NCBI GenBank assembly: GCA_046728115.1
Contig: JBKPDW010000378.1
Span: forward strand, 1-15,701
DNA: 15,701 bases
From: CAVSWN01 sp046728115
Lineage (GTDB): Bacteria > Acidobacteriota > Vicinamibacteria > Vicinamibacterales > CAVVIG01
Reading direction: 5' to 3'
Part shown: piece after piece, positions 1 to 7,597 of the stretch
Layout: each line of letters opens with the position of its first letter
How positions within the stretch are numbered: position 1 is the stretch's first letter
The notes under the pieces: model-generated
Databases searched by the model: none
Seen by the model: the letters and a program-made list of their open reading frames with translations, nothing else
Told to the model about the DNA's origin: nothing
Position numbers and translations under genes: made by a program

Positions 1-342
1 GCCTACGCCTGATCCGATCGCTTGCGGTCGGCGATTACATCATCGCGCCCTATTTTTCAGACCGTGGCTCCAGGCCCAATCGCTGAGCTAGCGCGAGCCT
101 TTCAGGCCACCATCGATCTATGATGCCGCCTCGTCAGCCGCTCGCGGCTGAGCGACGATCCGTTTGCGTGAATCCGTACCGTGAGTGGGGGCAGTCGCCT
201 TGACAGGGAAAACTTGACTCATCTGAAGATTCTTGGCCGTCAAGGCTCCTCGTCACTGAAAGCCAAAGCGCGCAGTTAGACTGCGCGTTACCGCTCGTTC
301 GAAGCGTCAGGCCGATTCTGAAACAACCGGCAGAGAGGGCAC
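1..342. other. Leading non-coding stretch with two hairpins
   Basis: No convincing gene lies here. One plus-strand frame is open from position 3 to a TGA at 84-86 and would end in ...VGDYIIAPYFSDRGSRPNR. It could be the C-terminus of a gene cut by the window edge, but 27 codons are too few to name it. After it come two perfect hairpins: TCAGCCG/CGGCTGA around a CTCG loop (134-151) and CGCGCAGT/ACTGCGCG around a TAG loop (269-287). Neither is followed by a T-run, so neither is a textbook intrinsic terminator. The dehydrogenase ribosome-binding site begins near 332. Confidence 0.4.
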
Positions 343-1161
343 GTGCCTGTTCCACGCGACAATTCTCGCGTCGTAATCGTCACAGGCGCTGGTGGTACTG
401 GGTGCGGTCGCGCTATTGCGGCTCGTTTCGCCGCTGAAGGCGCCGCCGTCGTCGTCTCCGATATCAACGAGAGCGGCGGCCACGAGTCAGTCCGCATGAT
501 CGAACGTGCAGGAGGCCGCGCGGCGTTCTTCGAGGCCGACGTGCGCCGGGAGTCGGACATGCGGGCGCTCGTGGCTTTCGCGGAAACAACCTTCGGCGGC
601 CTTCACGTCCTGATCAACAACGCGTCCGCGCCTCGGGGAGGTGAGAGGCTTGAAGACTGGGCGGAGACTTTGGAGACGGACCTGCTCGGAGCCATTTACG
701 CGACCAGGTGGGCGATCGAATCGATGCGCCGCGGCGGTGGAGGCGCGGTCGTGAACATAGCGTCCATCTCCGCTTTGTGGCACGGTCGCAAAACGCTTGG
801 AGGGCTCGCTGGCTACGACGTGGCAAAGGCCGGCATGATCCGCATGACGACGCGACTCGCGTCGCTGGCGGAAGCCGACGGGATCAGGGTGAATTGTCTG
901 GCCCCCGGGTGGATTGCAACGGACGGGCCGCGGCAGTACTGGGAGTCGCTCACACCGTCGGAGCGTGCTGAACGTGGCGTGCCCTCTCGGCTGCTCACCA
1001 TCGATCAAGTGGCGGAGGCTGTCGTGCGACTCGCCGATGATGTTTCCCTGGCCGGCCGGGTACTCGTGTGGTGGTCCGAAGATGTACCACAACTGATTAA
1101 ATGGGGCGACAGAGGCTATCGTGATCTGGTGGCCTTTGACGGCAATGGACCTACGGGCTAA
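343..1161 (+). CDS. Short-chain dehydrogenase/reductase (SDR)
   Basis: This is a 272-residue classical-type SDR, a cytoplasmic NAD(P)(H)-dependent oxidoreductase with unknown substrate. A Rossmann fold is visible: the glycine-rich VTGAGGTGCG (residues 13-22), an acidic D40 after the second beta strand that favours NAD(H), the ADV motif near 65-67, and NNAS at 92-95 in place of the usual NNAG. The catalytic Tyr and Lys are in YDVAK (Y158, K162), with the likely catalytic Ser at S141 in NIAS. Where most classical SDRs have a catalytic-tetrad Asn (the V-N-L segment), this protein reads T-D-L, giving D113. The glycine motif is one residue longer than the usual TGxxxGxG. The GTG start at 343 follows AGAGAGG at 332-338; no better start was seen. 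It is followed 47 bp later by the ASCH-like gene on the same strand. The family call is firm; the substrate cannot be read from sequence. Confidence 0.92.
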   Translation: MPVPRDNSRVVIVTGAGGTGCGRAIAARFAAEGAAVVVSDINESGGHESVRMIERAGGRAAFFEADVRRESDMRALVAFAETTFGGLHVLINNASAPRGGERLEDWAETLETDLLGAIYATRWAIESMRRGGGGAVVNIASISALWHGRKTLGGLAGYDVAKAGMIRMTTRLASLAEADGIRVNCLAPGWIATDGPRQYWESLTPSERAERGVPSRLLTIDQVAEAVVRLADDVSLAGRVLVWWSEDVPQLIKWGDRGYRDLVAFDGNGPTG

Positions 1162-1208
1162 ACAGAGCGCGGTGAGGACGAGTTGTCGCACGGAGGGTAC
1201 AAACTCTG

Positions 1209-1535
1209 ATGGTGTTCACCAAACGCCTTCGCGAGGGAATCCGGCGCGGGAGAATCCGATGCAGCATTCGCATCTGGAAACATCCTCATGTAAAGGTGGG
1301 TGGTCGCTACCCGATGGACGAGGGCCACATCGTCGTGGATTCGATCGTGCCGATCAGCGTCACCGACATCACCTACGACCTGGCCCGTGAATCGGGGTTC
1401 GAAAGCGTGGACGATTTGCTGCGAATCGCAAAACACGGGAGCGGCGACAACGTGTACTTGATTCGCTTCCATTACTTGCCGCCGGGCGCGTGGGACACGC
1501 CAAGGTGGAGACATGGCGACAAGATCGGGCTGTGA
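1209..1535 (+). CDS. Small ASCH/PUA-like domain protein
   Basis: This 108-residue protein begins MVFTKRLREGIRRG. Its core has IWKHPHVKVGGRYPM (about residues 22-36), then an I-V-V-D-S-I strand, a helix with LARESGF (about 59-65), AKHG, and VYLIRFHY near 82-89. From memory of the family, this matches small bacterial ASCH/PUA-fold proteins. Such domains are thought to bind RNA or modified nucleotides, but no function is established for this type. There is no signal peptide or membrane segment, so it is probably cytoplasmic. The ATG at 1209 is preceded by GGAGGG (1192-1197) at a rather long spacing of 11 nt. It lies 47 bp after the dehydrogenase and 77 bp before the NHL gene on the same strand, so co-transcription is possible but there is no clear functional link. 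The coding call is stronger than the domain call. Confidence 0.72.
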   Translation: MVFTKRLREGIRRGRIRCSIRIWKHPHVKVGGRYPMDEGHIVVDSIVPISVTDITYDLARESGFESVDDLLRIAKHGSGDNVYLIRFHYLPPGAWDTPRWRHGDKIGL

Positions 1536-1612
1536 AGAGTGGCGACGCAGGTCACGATGTGATTTGTGCCGCGGGTGAGCGTCGGCCGTTCGACGGACAA
1601 GGAGTGGGGCTG

Positions 1613-2677
1613 ATGCATCGGCGTGATGCGCTGAAGACACTCCTGGTACTGATCACCCCGTCACGGGTGATGGCGGTGGGATCCGCGGTCTCCACGCTCA
1701 TCGGCACGGGCGCGCCTGGATATTCGGATCAGCAAGTCAATAACCCCTACGGTCTCGTGATTGGACCGGACGGAGCGCTGTACTTCTGCGACTTGGACAA
1801 TCAGCGCATTCGTCGACTCGATCTGAGAACTCATCGAATGGCGACCATTGCGGGTAACGGACAGAAGGGCTATTCAGGTGATGGGGCTGGCGCTACCAAT
1901 GCGTCGTTGAACATGCCCCACGAGATTCAATTCGATTCCGCCGGACATCTCTATATCGCCGAGCGCGACAACCACGTCATTCGAAAGGTCGATGCAAAGA
2001 GCGCCACGATTTCCACATTTGCGGGCACGGGCGTCGCCGGCTTTTCCGGGGACGGAGGGTCAGCGTCCAACGCACAACTGCGCCAGCCTCATAGCATTGC
2101 CGTGGACCCGCAACGGCAGACTCTGCTCATTTGCGACATCGGGAATCATCGCATCCGGCAGGTGGATCTAACGACCGGCGTTATCGACACGTTCGGCGGC
2201 ACTGGTGGGAGGCAGCCAACCCCTGATGGCGTCCCGCTCAAAGGAACACCGCTGAACGGACCTAGAACAATTGCTTTCGATTCAACCGGCGATCTGTACC
2301 TTGCGCTTCGCGAGGGGAACACGATCTATCGAGTCGACAGCAAGACCTCGATCCTTCATCACGTGGCAGGAACCGGAGAACAGGGCTACTCGGGCGATGG
2401 TAGTCAGGCTCGTGTAGCGAAACTGGCCGGGCCAAAGGGTCTTGCATGGTCGCGCGGCTCTCTGTTCGTGGCCGACACCGAAAACCACGTCATTCGCGAG
2501 ATCGACTTGAAGACAGGCATTATCCGGACGGTGCTCGGCACCGGTCAACGAGGTGACGGGCCAGAACCGGATCCGCATCGGTGCGCACTCGCTCGACCGC
2601 ATGGTGTACTCGTTGACGCTCGCGGAGTTCTCTACGTAGCGGACAGTGAGTCTCACCGCATACGAACCGTCAGCTGA
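1613..2677 (+). CDS. Exported NHL-repeat six-bladed beta-propeller protein
   Basis: This 354-residue protein is built from about six NHL-type repeats of 50-58 residues. The repeated pattern is a GYSGDG-like loop, then P-x-x-(I/L)-x-x-D-x-x-G-x-L-Y-(I/V)-A-D, N-H-x-I-R-x-(V/I)-D, and a closing T-(F/V)-x-G-T-G. Examples are IAERDNHVIRKVD, ICDIGNHRIRQVD and VADTENHVIREID. Six repeats close a beta-propeller, usually a binding scaffold; no catalytic residues can be assigned. The N-terminus MHRRDALKTLLVLITPS carries RRDALK, which resembles a twin-arginine signal, then a short hydrophobic stretch, so export is likely. The ATG at 1613 was chosen because AAGGAG sits at 1599-1604 with 8-nt spacing and the signal follows directly. 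A longer in-frame start at 1490 would overlap the ASCH-like gene and put the signal inside the protein. The gene converges with the sortilin-like gene, with 47 bp between stops. NHL proteins of this type are frequent in Acidobacteriota. Confidence 0.85.
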   Translation: MHRRDALKTLLVLITPSRVMAVGSAVSTLIGTGAPGYSDQQVNNPYGLVIGPDGALYFCDLDNQRIRRLDLRTHRMATIAGNGQKGYSGDGAGATNASLNMPHEIQFDSAGHLYIAERDNHVIRKVDAKSATISTFAGTGVAGFSGDGGSASNAQLRQPHSIAVDPQRQTLLICDIGNHRIRQVDLTTGVIDTFGGTGGRQPTPDGVPLKGTPLNGPRTIAFDSTGDLYLALREGNTIYRVDSKTSILHHVAGTGEQGYSGDGSQARVAKLAGPKGLAWSRGSLFVADTENHVIREIDLKTGIIRTVLGTGQRGDGPEPDPHRCALARPHGVLVDARGVLYVADSESHRIRTVS

Positions 2678-2694
2678 GTCTCGGCGGCCTTCTC

Positions 2695-2719
2695 ACTTCT
2701 GACTTCAGACTTCAGACTT
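2695..2719. repeat. Heptamer repeat (ACTTCWG) at a convergent gene junction
   Basis: Three tandem 7-bp units (ACTTCTG, ACTTCAG, ACTTCAG) plus a partial ACTT fill most of the 47-bp gap between the NHL stop (2677) and the stop of the opposing sortilin-like gene (2725). The same heptamer recurs, as an inverted repeat, at the other convergent junction of this window (13298-13345). Here only one orientation is present, so no strong hairpin forms. Confidence 0.75.
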
Positions 2720-2724
2720 GCCGT

Positions 2725-5700
2725 TTACTTTTCCGCAACCGGCTCCAACCCCAACCGCTGCGCCAGCTGATTGAATCGCGGAATATAGGTCGTCAGCGCA
2801 CGCTGCAGGCGATCGGTCTCGGCCTTCAGCTCGACCTTCAAGTCGTTGAAAATCGCTTCGGTGTTGCCCGTCGGTTTCCCGTCCCCTGCCAGCGCCACGC
2901 GCAGCAGCGACGCCAGGCGATTATTCGTCTTGATCGGGAAGTTCAGCGGATCCTGATTGCTCCGGTTGCGCACCTGGTAGACGTCTTCTTCGATCGCCGT
3001 CAACTCCTTCGCGAACTGTTCGGCGATGGCCTTCACGTCGGCGTTCTGTGATTTCTTCGTCCGATCGTCGAGTTCCCGCTTGAGACGCCTGATCTGGATG
3101 ACTGCGTTGTTCGCTTCGTTCACCTTGTCGCGGATCTGGCTCGCGAGATCGAATTGGGCGCGCATGTCGGCGTCGGTGACGTCGTGCCACGGGTTCTTCC
3201 TGACGATGAAGGATTGCGTCTGCGCACGGCCGTCAACGGTGAGACGCACCTGGAATGTGCCAGGCAACGCGGCCGGGCCGTTCGTGGTCGCGCCCCACAG
3301 CACCATGCCGGGATAGGTGACGACCGGCAGATACTGCAGGTCCCACGTGAAGCGCTGCAATCCGACGTTCATCGACACCGCCGGCGGTCCACCCCGTCCG
3401 CGGCCACCGCCTTCTTCCTCGCCAGTCGGCGTCGCACGGTCTTCGGGTTCGGCGCCCCGTCCCGCCGCTCCCGCCGCTCCTGCCTGCCCTGCCTCACCTG
3501 CCCTACCCGCCTCTCCTGCCCGTCCTGCCGGTCCCGCCGCTCCTGTCTGCCCTGTCTCTCCGGCCCGACCAGCCTCTCCCGTCCCTCCTGCCCTTCCAGC
3601 CTCTCCCGCCCCACCCGCGCGGCCCTCGAACGTCCTTACGACCTGGCCGTTGTGGTCGAGGATCTCGAGCTTCAGTGTTTGCGGTTGTTTCTTCAACCAG
3701 TACGCGATGTTGGCGCTGCCGCCTTGACGGATCGCATCACCGGGCTTGAAGAGATGCGCGTCGGTAGCCGTTGTCGCGTCGTTTCCGTACTGGCGCAGCG
3801 GCCCGATGTTGTCGAGGACGTAGAAACCGCGCCCGTGGGTTGCGATCGCGATGTCGTTGGCTTCGACCCAGATGTCGGATACCTGCGTGTCGGGCAGGTT
3901 CGTCGTCAGCGGCTGCCAGTGATCGCCATCGTCGAGCGACACGTAGAACCGGTGCTGGCTGCCGGCGTAGAGCAGGCCCCGCCGCACCGGGTCTTCGCGC
4001 ACGACGTGCGTGTAATCGTTCGGTGCGATGCCGGTCACGATCTTCGTCCACGTCCGTCCGAAGTCGTGCGTACGGAAGATGTAGGGCGCGAAATCTCCGA
4101 GAAGCGGTTTCTTGACCGCGATGTACGCGGTTCCTGCATCGAAGCTCGACGCATCGATCTGGCTGACGCGTCCGAAATCCGGCATCTCTGGCGGTGTCAC
4201 GTTCGCCCACGTGTTGCCGCCGTCACGCGTGACGTTGACGAGTCCGTCATCGGATCCCGCCCAGACGACGTTGACATCGGTTTTGCCAGGACCCAGCGAG
4301 AACACCGTGGCATAAATCTCCGGGCTGTTCATGTCATGCGTGATCGGCCCGCCCGAATCCTGCATCGTCTTCGGATCGTGTCGGGTCAGGTCACCGCTGA
4401 TGCGCTCCCACGTGTCGCCGCCGTTCGTCGTTTTCCACACGTGCTGCGACGACGTGTAGAGCACGCTCCCATCGACGGGTGAGAAGATGATGGGATACGT
4501 CCACTGCCAGCGTTCGACGACCGACGCGGAATTCTCTCCGGAAAAGAATCGTGGATACGCTCCCACTTCCTTGAGCTCGCCGGTCACGCGGTTGTACCGG
4601 GTCAGGAAGGATCCGTTGTTCGCGCCCGCATAGAACATGTTCACGTTCTTCGGATCGGGCGCGATGTAGCCCGGCTCGCCACCGCCGACTTGATAGAAGG
4701 GCGTGGGATTGCCGCCACCACCACCGCCACGTCCCTGACCGTTGTTGCTCGGTACGCACAGCGTGCTGTTGTCCTGCTGCGCGCCACACACATGGAAGGG
4801 CACGTGCTTCGTCGTGATGACGTGATAGAACTGCTCGGTCGGATAGTCCTGGTCGGACCAGACTCGCTGCGGCACGTCGATGTTGTAGCTGATCGCGCCG
4901 CCGCCGTCGTTGCCGATCACGACGTGCCGTGAATCGTCGGGATCGATCCACAGATCGTGATGATCCCCGTGCGTGCCGTTCCCGATGCTGACGAGCGTCT
5001 TGCCGCCGTCGGTCGATCGGAACGCGCTCGTGTTCAACATGTAGACGATGTCTTTGTTGTTCGGGTCGGCAAAGAGGTGGGTGTAGTAGAAAGCCCGCTG
5101 CCGGACGGTGCGTGCGTCGTTCGTCAGCTTCCAGGTCGCGCCCGCGTCATCCGAGCTGAAGAGCCCTCCGTTGTCGTTTTCGATGAGCGCGTACACGCGA
5201 TTCGGGTCCGCGCCCGAGATGCCGACGCTCATCTTCCCGTAGGGTCCCTGGGGCAATCCGCCGGTTCGCGTGATTTCCTTCCATGTCTCACCGCCGTCGG
5301 TCGATTTGAAAAGACCGCTGCCAGGCCCGCCGCTCGACATCTGATATTCGACGCGATAAGCCTCCCACAGCGCCGCAAACATCACGTTCGGATTCCGGCG
5401 ATCGATCTCGACGTCCACCGCGCCGGTCTTGTCGTCGCGCGACAGCACCTTCTTCCAGGTTTTGCCGCCGTCAGTCGACTTGAAGACGCCTCGCTCGTCG
5501 CTGGGCACGCCATAACGGCCGAAGTCGGCAACGAATACGATGTCGGGGTTCGTTGGATGGATCCGGATCTTCGAGATGGCATCCGAGCCGGAGAAGCCCA
5601 CGTGCGTCCATGTCTTGCCGGCGTCCGTCGACTTGTACACGCCGTCACCCGGGAGGATGTTTCCGCGAATGCACGACTCGCCCATGCCGATGTAGACGAC

Positions 5701-6057
5701 ATCCGGATTGGACTCGGAAACTGCAACGGCGCCAACCGACGAGCTCTTGATCTGTCCGTCGGTGACCGGCGCCCACGTCATCCCGCCGCTTGTGGTTTTC
5801 CACAACCCGCCGCCCGTAGCTCCGAAGTACGCCTCTCGCGGCCGTCCCTTTACGCCCGATACCGCGATGGATCGTCCGCCGCGATCCGGCCCGATGCTGC
5901 GCCAGCGAAAGGCATCCACGATCGCCTTGTCAATTGCAGGCGCTGCGCCGCTTTGTGCGGCGAGGCGCCGGCCCGGCATATCGAGATTGATAACCGCCGT
6001 AACGAAGAGGAGAGCGGCACATGTGACGAAGGATCGTCGAAAGACCATGACTGCCAT
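2725..6057 (-). CDS. Large secreted sortilin/BNR-type beta-propeller protein with collagen-like tract
   Basis: From the ATG at 6057 this gives 1110 residues. A signal peptide (VFRRSFVTCAALLFVTAVIN) ends near LAAQ at residue 35, so the protein is exported. Then come about ten Asp-box (S/T-x-D-x-G-x-T-W) motifs, such as KSTDAGKTW, KSTDGGKTW, SSDDAGATW, KTTNGGDTW and RTHDFGRTW, which mark VPS10/sortilin-like or BNR propellers. No glycosidase active site could be identified, so a 'glycosyl hydrolase' label would be unsafe. Residues 424-434 (CGAQQDNSTLC) match a motif in the paralogue at 14039 and are followed by a poly-Gly loop. Residues 812-868 are an uninterrupted Gly-X-Y tract. The C-terminal 180 or so residues are charged and helical, probably coiled coil. 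The start is uncertain: 6048 is an alternative, and neither has a clear Shine-Dalgarno. Longer in-frame starts up to 6252 were rejected because they add a non-signal N-terminus and overlap the divergent RDD gene. Confidence 0.88.
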   Translation of the reverse strand: MAVMVFRRSFVTCAALLFVTAVINLDMPGRRLAAQSGAAPAIDKAIVDAFRWRSIGPDRGGRSIAVSGVKGRPREAYFGATGGGLWKTTSGGMTWAPVTDGQIKSSSVGAVAVSESNPDVVYIGMGESCIRGNILPGDGVYKSTDAGKTWTHVGFSGSDAISKIRIHPTNPDIVFVADFGRYGVPSDERGVFKSTDGGKTWKKVLSRDDKTGAVDVEIDRRNPNVMFAALWEAYRVEYQMSSGGPGSGLFKSTDGGETWKEITRTGGLPQGPYGKMSVGISGADPNRVYALIENDNGGLFSSDDAGATWKLTNDARTVRQRAFYYTHLFADPNNKDIVYMLNTSAFRSTDGGKTLVSIGNGTHGDHHDLWIDPDDSRHVVIGNDGGGAISYNIDVPQRVWSDQDYPTEQFYHVITTKHVPFHVCGAQQDNSTLCVPSNNGQGRGGGGGGNPTPFYQVGGGEPGYIAPDPKNVNMFYAGANNGSFLTRYNRVTGELKEVGAYPRFFSGENSASVVERWQWTYPIIFSPVDGSVLYTSSQHVWKTTNGGDTWERISGDLTRHDPKTMQDSGGPITHDMNSPEIYATVFSLGPGKTDVNVVWAGSDDGLVNVTRDGGNTWANVTPPEMPDFGRVSQIDASSFDAGTAYIAVKKPLLGDFAPYIFRTHDFGRTWTKIVTGIAPNDYTHVVREDPVRRGLLYAGSQHRFYVSLDDGDHWQPLTTNLPDTQVSDIWVEANDIAIATHGRGFYVLDNIGPLRQYGNDATTATDAHLFKPGDAIRQGGSANIAYWLKKQPQTLKLEILDHNGQVVRTFEGRAGGAGEAGRAGGTGEAGRAGETGQTGAAGPAGRAGEAGRAGEAGQAGAAGAAGRGAEPEDRATPTGEEEGGGRGRGGPPAVSMNVGLQRFTWDLQYLPVVTYPGMVLWGATTNGPAALPGTFQVRLTVDGRAQTQSFIVRKNPWHDVTDADMRAQFDLASQIRDKVNEANNAVIQIRRLKRELDDRTKKSQNADVKAIAEQFAKELTAIEEDVYQVRNRSNQDPLNFPIKTNNRLASLLRVALAGDGKPTGNTEAIFNDLKVELKAETDRLQRALTTYIPRFNQLAQRLGLEPVAEK
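3454..3624 (-). repeat. Collagen-like (Gly-X-Y)19 coding tract
   Basis: Nineteen consecutive Gly-X-Y triplets (residues 812-868 of the sortilin-like protein) are encoded without interruption. Typical triplets are GRA, GEA, GQA, GAA and GET, with only one GPA. The coding strand is strongly purine-rich, built from imperfect copies of GGxGAGGCx-like units, which suggests growth by slippage. It lies between the propeller region and the C-terminal helical part and is followed by an acidic then Gly/Arg-rich linker. With so little proline it may be a flexible linker rather than a true triple helix. Confidence 0.85.
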
Positions 6058-6193
6058 GACCGACGAGTCTAGCACCAGCTCGAGGACCAGGCGGCCTCGG
6101 CACTTATGGCATGATGGCGCGAGGTTATTCGGTCGCAGGGGCGGGTTCGTCAGCGCTGCGGGCAACCCAGTGTGTCCGTGGAAGTGAGGTGAC
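6058..6193. promoter_or_regulatory. Divergent intergenic region, sortilin-like / RDD genes
   Basis: These 136 bp separate the minus-strand sortilin-like start from the plus-strand RDD start, so both promoters should lie here. No good -35/-10 pair was seen for either. A TAGACT on the minus strand (revcomp of 6067-6072) sits about 9 nt before the sortilin ATG and could serve as a -10 for an almost leaderless transcript, but it has no matching -35. Confidence 0.3.
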
Positions 6194-6796
6194 GTGCTCG
6201 GGCTGGCGCTGGCGGCCATGCTGTTCGCAACGTTGTATTTCCCGGCGGTCACACGACTCTCGATCGCTTACGTCTCTCCCTATGCCAAGGCCGACCTCCG
6301 GAAGCGGCTGCTCGCTGGCGCCATCGACGGCGTTCCGGTCGTCACGAGTTTTCTCGTCTCCTGGAATTCCGGATCTTCGCTGCTTGCGGCAATTGCCGCC
6401 GCCTACCTGCTGCTGCGAGATTCGGTGCGAGGGCAGAGTATTGGAAAACTCCTCCTCGGTCTGGTGGTGATCAATCTCGAGACGGGCCGTCCATGCACCC
6501 TGAAGGATTCTGTCTGGCGGAACGGGGTATTCCTCGTTCCAGGCGCGAACGCCGTTGCGGTGTGCCTCGAGCCGATCACGTTGATTCGCCATCCTCAAGG
6601 CCAGAGGCTGGGCGACGTGCTCGCCCAAACGCAAGTGGTCGAGGGACTGGGGGTCAGAGATCTGGCCGCGGCTGTTCAGCAGTGGTGGCGGAACTTTCTC
6701 GGCGAGCTTCACCCAGCGGGTCGGAAGCCGGACCGCGAACCGACGATCACGGAAGGGCGCCTGCGCACGCAATCCGAGACCGTCCAGACTCGATAG
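6194..6796 (+). CDS. RDD-family integral membrane protein
   Basis: This is a 200-residue inner-membrane protein. Hydrophobic stretches are visible near residues 2-19, 40-56, 60-73, 84-94 and 108-128. After KADLRKRLLAGAIDGVPV, which carries the Arg and Asp of the first RDD segment, comes the typical LLLRDSVRGQSIGKLLLGLVVIN stretch. Further family hallmarks are G-R-P-C-T-L-K-D-S-V-W-R-N and the late HPQGQRLGDVLAQTQVV. RDD proteins are poorly understood; transport roles have been proposed for some. The C-terminal 60 or so residues are hydrophilic and probably cytosolic. The GTG at 6194 was chosen because an in-frame stop lies at 6185-6187; GAGGTG (6186-6191) is the nearest Shine-Dalgarno, at very short spacing, and ATG 6218 has none. 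Only 9 bp separate its stop from the hydrolase start, so the two probably form an operon. Confidence 0.82.
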   Translation: MLGLALAAMLFATLYFPAVTRLSIAYVSPYAKADLRKRLLAGAIDGVPVVTSFLVSWNSGSSLLAAIAAAYLLLRDSVRGQSIGKLLLGLVVINLETGRPCTLKDSVWRNGVFLVPGANAVAVCLEPITLIRHPQGQRLGDVLAQTQVVEGLGVRDLAAAVQQWWRNFLGELHPAGRKPDREPTITEGRLRTQSETVQTR

Positions 6797-6805
6797 AAGA
6801 GCGAC

Positions 6806-7597
6806 ATGTCACCACTGTCACGAGGGGCGCTCGCTGATCTGTCGGGGCGTCGTCTGTGGTACATCGACAGCGGCGGATCGGGCGCGGCCGTCGTGTTCCT
6901 GCATGCCGCGAGCGGCAGCAGCGCGATGTGGGAAAAACAGGCGCCAGCAATCGAGGCCGCCGGCTATCGGTTCGTTGCCTACGATCGCCTGGGCAGCGGA
7001 CGCTCGACTCTGCAGCCCGGATCGCCTCCTGGTCTGGCTATCGACGATCTCGAGAATCTCGCGGAGTTTCTTCATCTCGATCGTTTTCACCTGGTCGGCA
7101 CCGCGGCCGGAGGCAGCGTCGCCCTGGACTATGTGCTGTCGCTCCCGCATCGCGTCCGCAGCCTCGTCTGCGCGAACAGCATCGGCGGGGTTCAGGACGA
7201 GGACTATCTGGCGCTGGGAAAGCGGATGCGTCCGATGCCTCAGTTCGATGCGCTGCCTGTGGAGATCCGCGAGCTGGGGCCCTCGTTCCGGGCGGAGGAT
7301 CGGACCGGCACGGTGCGCTGGATGGATCTGGAGCGGCTGAGCCGATCCTCGGCGCCTGTGCCGCTACAAAAACATCGGCAGCGCATCACGTTCGCCCTGC
7401 TCGAGACCATCCGCGTACCGACGCTGCTCATCACAGGCGGCGCGGACCTGTACACGCCGCCGCCCGTTCTCCGTCTGTTTTCCGCGAGGATCCGCGACTG
7501 CGAGACCCTGATCGTGCCGGAAGCGGGGCATTCCATCTTCTGGGAGCAGCCGGAGGTCTTCAACCGGGCAGTGCTGGCGTTCGTAGGCAAATACTAA
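6806..7597 (+). CDS. Alpha/beta-hydrolase-fold protein lacking the serine nucleophile
   Basis: This 263-residue protein has the alpha/beta-hydrolase layout: strand VVFLH with H33 (oxyanion-loop region), AYDRLGSGRS near 70-80, the nucleophile-elbow segment HLVGTAAGGSVALDY, and a C-terminal GGAD (D214) and EAGHS (H242). The elbow reads G98-T99-A100-A101-G102, so the usual Ser of GxSxG is Ala, coded GCG at 7103-7105. The acid and His are kept. It may be a non-hydrolytic member (lyase-like, cofactor-free or binding role), or a subfamily where Ala is normal. I recall similar GTAAGG elbows in some homologues but cannot confirm that here. There is no signal peptide, so it is probably cytoplasmic. 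The ATG at 6806 follows AGAAGAG at 6795-6801 and lies 9 bp after the RDD stop, which supports co-transcription. The substrate is unknown. Confidence 0.88.
   Translation: MSPLSRGALADLSGRRLWYIDSGGSGAAVVFLHAASGSSAMWEKQAPAIEAAGYRFVAYDRLGSGRSTLQPGSPPGLAIDDLENLAEFLHLDRFHLVGTAAGGSVALDYVLSLPHRVRSLVCANSIGGVQDEDYLALGKRMRPMPQFDALPVEIRELGPSFRAEDRTGTVRWMDLERLSRSSAPVPLQKHRQRITFALLETIRVPTLLITGGADLYTPPPVLRLFSARIRDCETLIVPEAGHSIFWEQPEVFNRAVLAFVGKY

Noticed and set aside
3..86. C-terminal fragment of an upstream gene
   Set aside because: Only 27 codons with no recognisable motif; mentioned as possible but not called as a gene.
487..1191. 234-codon minus-strand frame over the dehydrogenase
   Set aside because: Shadow frame; the plus strand codes a full SDR with its cofactor and catalytic motifs.
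1490..1612. Longer N-terminus for the NHL protein
   Set aside because: It overlaps the ASCH-like gene and lacks a ribosome-binding site, whereas ATG 1613 has AAGGAG at good spacing and begins the signal.
3154..4482. 442-codon plus-strand frame (and others at 4957-6072) opposite the sortilin-like gene
   Set aside because: Shadow of a GC-rich gene. The low-complexity Ser/Cys/Arg stretch only mirrors the Gly-X-Y tract, and no domain is visible.
6058..6252. Longer N-terminus for the sortilin-like protein (start at 6252)
   Set aside because: It would place the signal peptide 65 residues inside the protein and overlap the divergent RDD gene start.
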